Assembly: GCA_026874595.1 (NCBI GenBank)
Contig: CM049313.1
Coordinates: forward strand, 34,869,159 to 34,933,158
Source of the DNA: Sipunculus nudus
Taxonomy: Eukaryota > Annelida > Sipuncula > Golfingiida > Sipunculidae
Direction: 5' to 3'
DNA length: 64,000 nt
Shown one piece after another: positions 58,268 to 64,000 of this stretch. The position numbers were made by a program, and so were the translations under genes. The notes under the pieces are model-generated. The model did not search any database and was not told the DNA's origin. It saw nothing but the letters and a program-made list of their open reading frames with translations. Each line of letters begins with the position of its first letter. Within the stretch, counting starts at the first letter, position 1.

Positions 58268-61200
58268 CTGACAAATAAAGTAAACAATAGTTAATTGACC
58301 AAAAGCAACATATACATTAAAATCATAACTCATGGCGACAGAAAAATTAAACAGGCACAAATGGTTCCGGAGGTGAGTCTGGTATTGATAACTTGTACAA
58401 ATGAAATTATACTGACATAGTTTCAGGTTTCCAAAGCAACTATTGCTTGCTTTTTCAAAATATCCAATTAAAAACTTTCAAGGTGATTTTCTAAACATAA
58501 ATGCTAAACAGATAACTGGTAAAAACAGATATTGGACTACAAAATATCAGCATACATATGGGGGCTATACAGTAGATCTGTGCATACTACTAAATTACTT
58601 GAAAAATGTAGGAAAAAGACTTTGAATATGTATAATATTTCTGAAGGAAATTTATTTAAAGTAGCAGAATGTAAATTTTTCCATTGAACATTTTTTTAGG
58701 CTATTTAAAAGCTTTGATAAATCATAGTTCAAGTTAATAAACTTGGTGGATTTCTTAAATAAGAAATCCAGGGTCCAAATGTTGGGTACAACATGGGTTG
58801 CACTGAAACATTCATGAATACATTTTTTAAGTTGATGTGAATTTCCTTTGTTATAAGAAGAAAAAAGAGCACACATTCCTTTAAAGCAGATACCTTTAGC
58901 CTTCTAGTGTTGTCTACAGTCAAATCATGATCCTGGCATGTCAACGAGACCCATTGATACCTTTCACAAAGGTTAGCACCATTTTAGCCCTCTAACATTA
59001 AAGAGTCTACTCAGTATATGAACAGTATTATAACATAATGTGTAGAGGAAAGCATAGTAATGCTTGGTGAGGATCATAGATGCAAATATTTTTGTCTTTT
59101 TTTTTCAGGACACCTCATGGAACACAAGTCCCCTGTAACTTGACATGTACCATACCAATCGTTAGCTTTTTTAATACACTTTCTTACAACTTCTACCATA
59201 TGTCAGAAATATTACATTTGTAATATTACTCAGCACATTAATGAATCCCCCTGCAAGTTTGCTGAATTTCTGACCACAAGAATACAATCATGGCTTGCAT
59301 GGGTTACTGGCCTACCGGTACAGCCAATTTGTACACAACACAGGGAATGACTTGCTACCTCAGTGATGGATTTTTACTTTGGTTTGTGAGTTCACATGTA
59401 TCATTTTGTTTTGATTCATCACTCATAGCCTAATGTTAAGATCATCAGCTGTTTTTACCATGATATTAATGCAATAAGATGGATAGCCATTGCAGTGTAT
59501 TACCTCCATCTGGCTTATATCACAACACACTATGGCTTACCAGTCCAATAAAAATAGATCTATGCCTACCAAGTCATATATTCACAGCTTCATAAAGGTT
59601 CAACAAGTATTTCAACAAGCAGAAAACAATTACCTTAATTTTGTAGGGATCTGTAGCTAATGACTTGGAGACCAGGTCAGGGAGGTGTTTTTAACTTGGG
59701 CCAGCATTTATTTTACATGAAAATAGGAATGCAGAAAAAGAGACAAAGACATATAATGGAGAATAAGTGCTGGCCTTCATGCCCAAGTCAGCTGATGAAA
59801 TAAAAAGTCTAAACAAGTAAAAAAATACACTGGCAGGGTCCCAATAAAATCTGGAAAAGAATCTCTAGAATGTGCAAGATGCAATAGCATAAGAAAATTG
59901 GGAAATGCATAAAAAAGGCAACGATTACCTGAGACTAAATCCAGCATGACAGGCTTAATTTCCACATGAAAGCTTGTAAATAGCTTTATGTATCCTGTAT
60001 GTGGTGTGTATTCAATAAAACAGAACACCCACAGGGGGGTTCCAGAAGCAAACCCTGCCGTGAAGGGCACCTGCCCCATGGAAAGCATTAAACATCACAG
60101 TATGAGGAAGTTTAGCAATCTAACCTCAGTAACATTACACCTAGTGCATCAACATATTTTTTACCTCAAAGTGTCATTTCCAGCTGTCCTTTAATGTAAA
60201 TTCTACTGATTTGAAGTGAATGAGACATCTGGAAAAATACACCAGTTATGGAAACATATGATTGGCATGTTGCACTTGACATGAGCATCCACATCAGAGC
60301 AATTAGCGCTATATGGCAAGCTAAAGGGTGTTGGCAATGGATCTGACATGGGGAAATTAAAAGGGTATAGACATCAGGCAGGAACGAGTATAAAAAAAAA
60401 TTAACTGATAATATCTCACATTTTAGATTTATTGGGTTGCTGAAAATGTGCAGTCCTGGCAATATGTTTCCATCTATGTCACTCTAAAGGCGGTTTATGT
60501 TTATCATTATCATGATGAATACAGCTCTCCCATGAGGCTCTGAGAGATGTTCTTATGAGCTGAGCCTTTTTTTTTTAGTATGACCTGTCATCACCCCTTT
60601 TTTTTCCCTCACTGACATGATTATTATCATAATGCATCCTCTTACATGTGACACAAAGGATTTGGAACAATACTGTTTCTGCAAAGATTAAAAAGTAAAT
60701 ATTTGTTCATATTCATGATAAATACATGTCTCCTGTAAGGCTCAGGCATACTTTTTTATCAGCAGTACACTTTTGTATAATATCTTTTATAATTTCATTT
60801 TCTTTTGATTTACCAAGGTACCCTAATTACATTTATCTTCCTACAGTGACAAAATGGGTTATAGAGCCTACTGTTTCTAAACAGTGCACCATAATCAGTA
60901 TTTTTTCGCATACATTGATATATACTTGTCTCCTGTAGAAGACTTGGGGCTGTTTTCAGCTTTACATTTTTACTGTATAATATGATTATTTATCATGCAT
61001 TATTTTATACTTTCCACAATAAAAACCTGTTTTAATTTTCGACATGAAGTACAATGCACTCAGGGAAAAGTACCATTTACACCTGCATCCTTTACACCTG
61101 CTTTTTTAATTAATACAATTTGCAAAATATCCTCATCTGATAGTATTCCAACAGAGGTTCCCCTTTATAAATATTAAAGTGCTGCAGGGCTATTTTGTGG

Positions 61201-64000
61201 TGGACTACAGCATTTCTGCTATTTTTCTGCTTTGCTTTATGGATACAGCTTTGCATTTTCATAGTTCATTTATCATTTCCATAAACAAAGAAGAGCAAAT
61301 GAAATTTGGATCAAGTTACTCTAGAAATTGACAGGTCATAAAGATAAAAACGTTCCAATGATGTAACCTGAACCATGAACAAATTTGGTAATTCATTTAA
61401 AACAAACTAATCACTGCAAAACCTGGAATTAAAGTTATCCCTTAACATCTCTAATTCATCATTTGAATTATTGCACCAAGGAGGTATAAAGTTCGGCTCA
61501 ACACATGCACTTCATGAACTTAACATGGAACTTAAATAACTCTTTAGATTTATAAAACATTCTGGTTCAGTGAGATAGTGAGCAAGTATGAACAGATAAT
61601 TGTCTCAAAGGTGGTCCCACAATCCTAGCCTTTTTACCTACTTTAAGAGCTAATATATCTACATAAATATGCCAAGTAGAGGGAGGAGAGGGTAGCTGAC
61701 AGATCTGTTGCTGTCTTGTTGAAATTTTCAGGGTCTCCTTGAGCAAGCAGGTAGCTCTGTTAACATATACACTCCACAACCTTGTTTGATCCATATAAAT
61801 GTTCAAAATTAACATTGTGTTCTCACCATGAGATCCACTGCTTTCCAAGCCTGGCCAGACAGGCCAAGATTAAATGAAGCTACATTAACATTCAGCCAAA
61901 TGGCCCATTCCTCATGGGATATTTACCAAACAAATACAAGAATTTCAATTAAGGGGCCTCTGCTTACTGTCATCTGAATCACATTAATATTTTATAGTAA
62001 CACATAATGGCATAACATTTGTTCTGAGATCTGAATTTAGTCCATGAAGCTTGATTGCTAAATGCAGACACTTGTGCTTGTGAGAGGATGTGATGTCAAC
62101 AAAAAGAACCAGAAAGGCATGATCAGTATTTTTTTTTTCTTTTCCTGCCAAGCTGGCCTGCTAGCTCAATCCTGTACTTTCATGTCAGCACAGATTCCCA
62201 GTGTGACTGACCTGCTTCAGAACAAGTGCGGTGTCTTTGTTTTGTTTTTGTTTTTGTGAACAAAAACAATTTACTGGGGGTGGCTTCACATCTGTGAATT
62301 TTGCATTTAATGACAGTTTCTTTTTCCTGAGCTCATCAAAAACCTACAATTAGAGTACTAGGATCAGTTAATGTAAAATGTATTGTTACAATGAATAAAA
62401 CCTGATGTGCTTCATGATTAACATACCTTCAGCTATGATTGGAGCCTATCAACTCCAAGAAATAACTCTAATATTTGGATGGTATTATTAATCCATGTTT
62501 TCTGGAGTGTCCCGATTTCATGCCCCTGTGTGGTCATTATATAAATATCAAATCATCAGTGAGAGCTTGCTGTGCTGAAGGGACTTCTTCATGAAGGTTT
62601 TATTTTTGTGTGAACCGTTTTGTGAATATAACAGATTTAAAACCCTTGATAATATGAAGCAATCCACAGAATAGTACTGGTACATTGTTTCTGGTTAGAG
62701 ATGGGTATTATATCTTTAGAATTCTTTGTAAAGAATTAAATTACCTGTAAATACAAAATGAAGCACTGAGTCTGGAAGAGGCTTTAAACTGCAGCATTTA
62801 TATGAAGGATCCATGCTTTTCAGTGTTCTCATCTGCTTTTTAAGTATATATGAGGGTTAAACAGAATATCACATTTAAAGGAAGCAAAACTAGAGTCTAA
62901 AGATGGTTTTAATGTATTTCATACAATCTACAACAAATCTGAGAAAATGTGAGCCGCCTTTGGTTAGCCTTGCTGGACTGACAACAACAGTATGTTTAAG
63001 AGATATCGGTCTTGAAAATGGGGCTTCTTAAAACTACATCATCTGGGTCACAGTGGCTCATGGAAGAGGATCAGCTATTTAACAAATAGTAATACATACA
63101 AAAAGAGTACAGAAAGTTGTTATTCATATAAAATATAACAGACAGTGAGACACCATAATTATCTTTCTGACTATGTCTGAAGCAGCCCTGGAGATATGGT
63201 CTAGCAGATTTCTGTGAGACTCAACCACATGATAGGGATACTTTTAATAAACATGAATCGTACACTGTGATTCATCAATGCCAAGTATCTTAAGGTTGCA
63301 ACTCCGGCAAAACCCACTAAATTTAAAAACAATCCCAAAGCTGTTTCAAATGCAGATTAAACCCAAAAAAGTATATATAATTTTAAATAACAAGTAACAA
63401 CAAACCACTATTTAATGGGCTAATATCAAATAACATTACACAATCTGAAAACATTTTAATTTTCTTTCTAACTTATAATAAAATTTTTAAAGTTTGATTC
63501 AATAAAAAAATTTACATTTCATTTTTAATTATGAAAGAACATATGGTAAAAAAAGTTTTAAGGCATTGTCATATTGTTTGATTTTAACATATCTACTATT
63601 CAAAATTGTAAAATTTCATAGGAAATTAAATGTGAATTTCATAAATACATTTACCATCAGAAAGACACTTCACTAGGTGTAAAATGAGTCAAATGAGATA
63701 TATATACTTAATGGATCTACTGAATATATTAATTCTAATGTTTTTGGGCTGATTTTTATTCACTGGGATTTTGCAAGGGATGCTACCTTAAGGACTCTCT
63801 GTTTTGGCTTGGTTTATGGATTTGACCACAAGAGGTTGGGAAAATGCTTGATCAATCTGGAATGTACAAGATCCAGTGAAAGCAAAGTTACTGGTAGTAA
63901 TATATGCTCTGTACCTGGCTAAACTGATCAACTGACCTGAGCAAATATGACTGCACTGAAATGGCAGATTTCATTAAGTAAATTTTGAATTAGAGAATAT
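58268..64000. other. Upstream intron, 5.7 kb, nothing recognised
   Basis: I looked on both strands for another D-x-[DN]-E-C exon with AG/GT borders (cbEGF1 would be expected next) and for hybrid or TB motifs, and found none. The family A-E repeats are also absent here. Short palindromic or T-rich runs occur (60,570-60,608) without clear meaning. Confidence 0.45.

Noticed and set aside
58268-64000. Search for a cbEGF1 or hybrid 1 exon
   Set aside because: No D-x-[DN]-E-C, CC or CCC motif with splice borders was seen on either strand, so it probably lies beyond the window.

Overview
This is animal nuclear DNA: AT-rich, intron-rich and packed with transposable elements. It carries one recognisable protein-coding gene, read on the minus strand: the middle of the N-terminal half of a fibrillin. 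I recognise 16 exons between 58,267 and 1,512. In transcription order they encode cbEGF, TB, EGF, five cbEGFs, TB, three cbEGFs, a hybrid domain split over two exons, cbEGF and TB. This matches the order I recall for vertebrate fibrillin-1 from cbEGF2 to TB3, with one extra cbEGF and no proline-rich region. Every intact exon begins and ends in phase 1 with GT/AG borders, so the exons join into one open frame. The 5' end (signal peptide, first EGFs, hybrid 1, cbEGF1) lies above 64,000. The 3' half lies below position 1. The repeats (tandem-core elements resembling the bivalve 'pearl' type, many 'gacggacggac' tracts, GGTGGCGCCACC palindromes) suggest a mollusc, probably a bivalve. The species cannot be told from the window.

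Layout by region. 1-1,134: truncated family A repeat. 1.5-6.6 kb: TB3, cbEGF10 and the two Hyb2 exons, with a broken pogo/Tigger transposase at 3.27-4.3 kb. 7.3-12.3 kb: a 31-bp minisatellite and a family C element holding Helitron-like element B1. 12.4-20.98 kb: the densest exon cluster (cbEGF9, 8, 7, TB2, cbEGF6, 5, 4), with family A, B and E elements in the introns. 21-32 kb: an 11-kb intron holding element B5 (tandem 289-bp units rich in AGGTCA half-sites), two family A elements and a SINE. 32-41 kb: three EGF exons, an array of AGGTCAnnnTGACCT palindromes, and element B2 nested in a family A copy. 41-48.6 kb: a family A element split by Helitron-like B3, a tRNA-derived SINE with target-site duplication, and the TB1 exon. 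48.6-58.3 kb: a 39-bp minisatellite flanked by direct repeats, a TA-flanked TIR element, two family A copies, then the cbEGF2 exon. 58.3-64 kb: intron with nothing recognisable.

The window's main interest is twofold. First, it gives a clean exon-by-exon fibrillin architecture. Second, three paralogous 'empty sites' inside the window fix the exact ends of a Helitron-like family. That family ends in CTAG behind a hairpin, inserts between A and T without target duplication, and also has subterminal inverted repeats. Most other open reading frames in the window are chance frames or translations of repeats.
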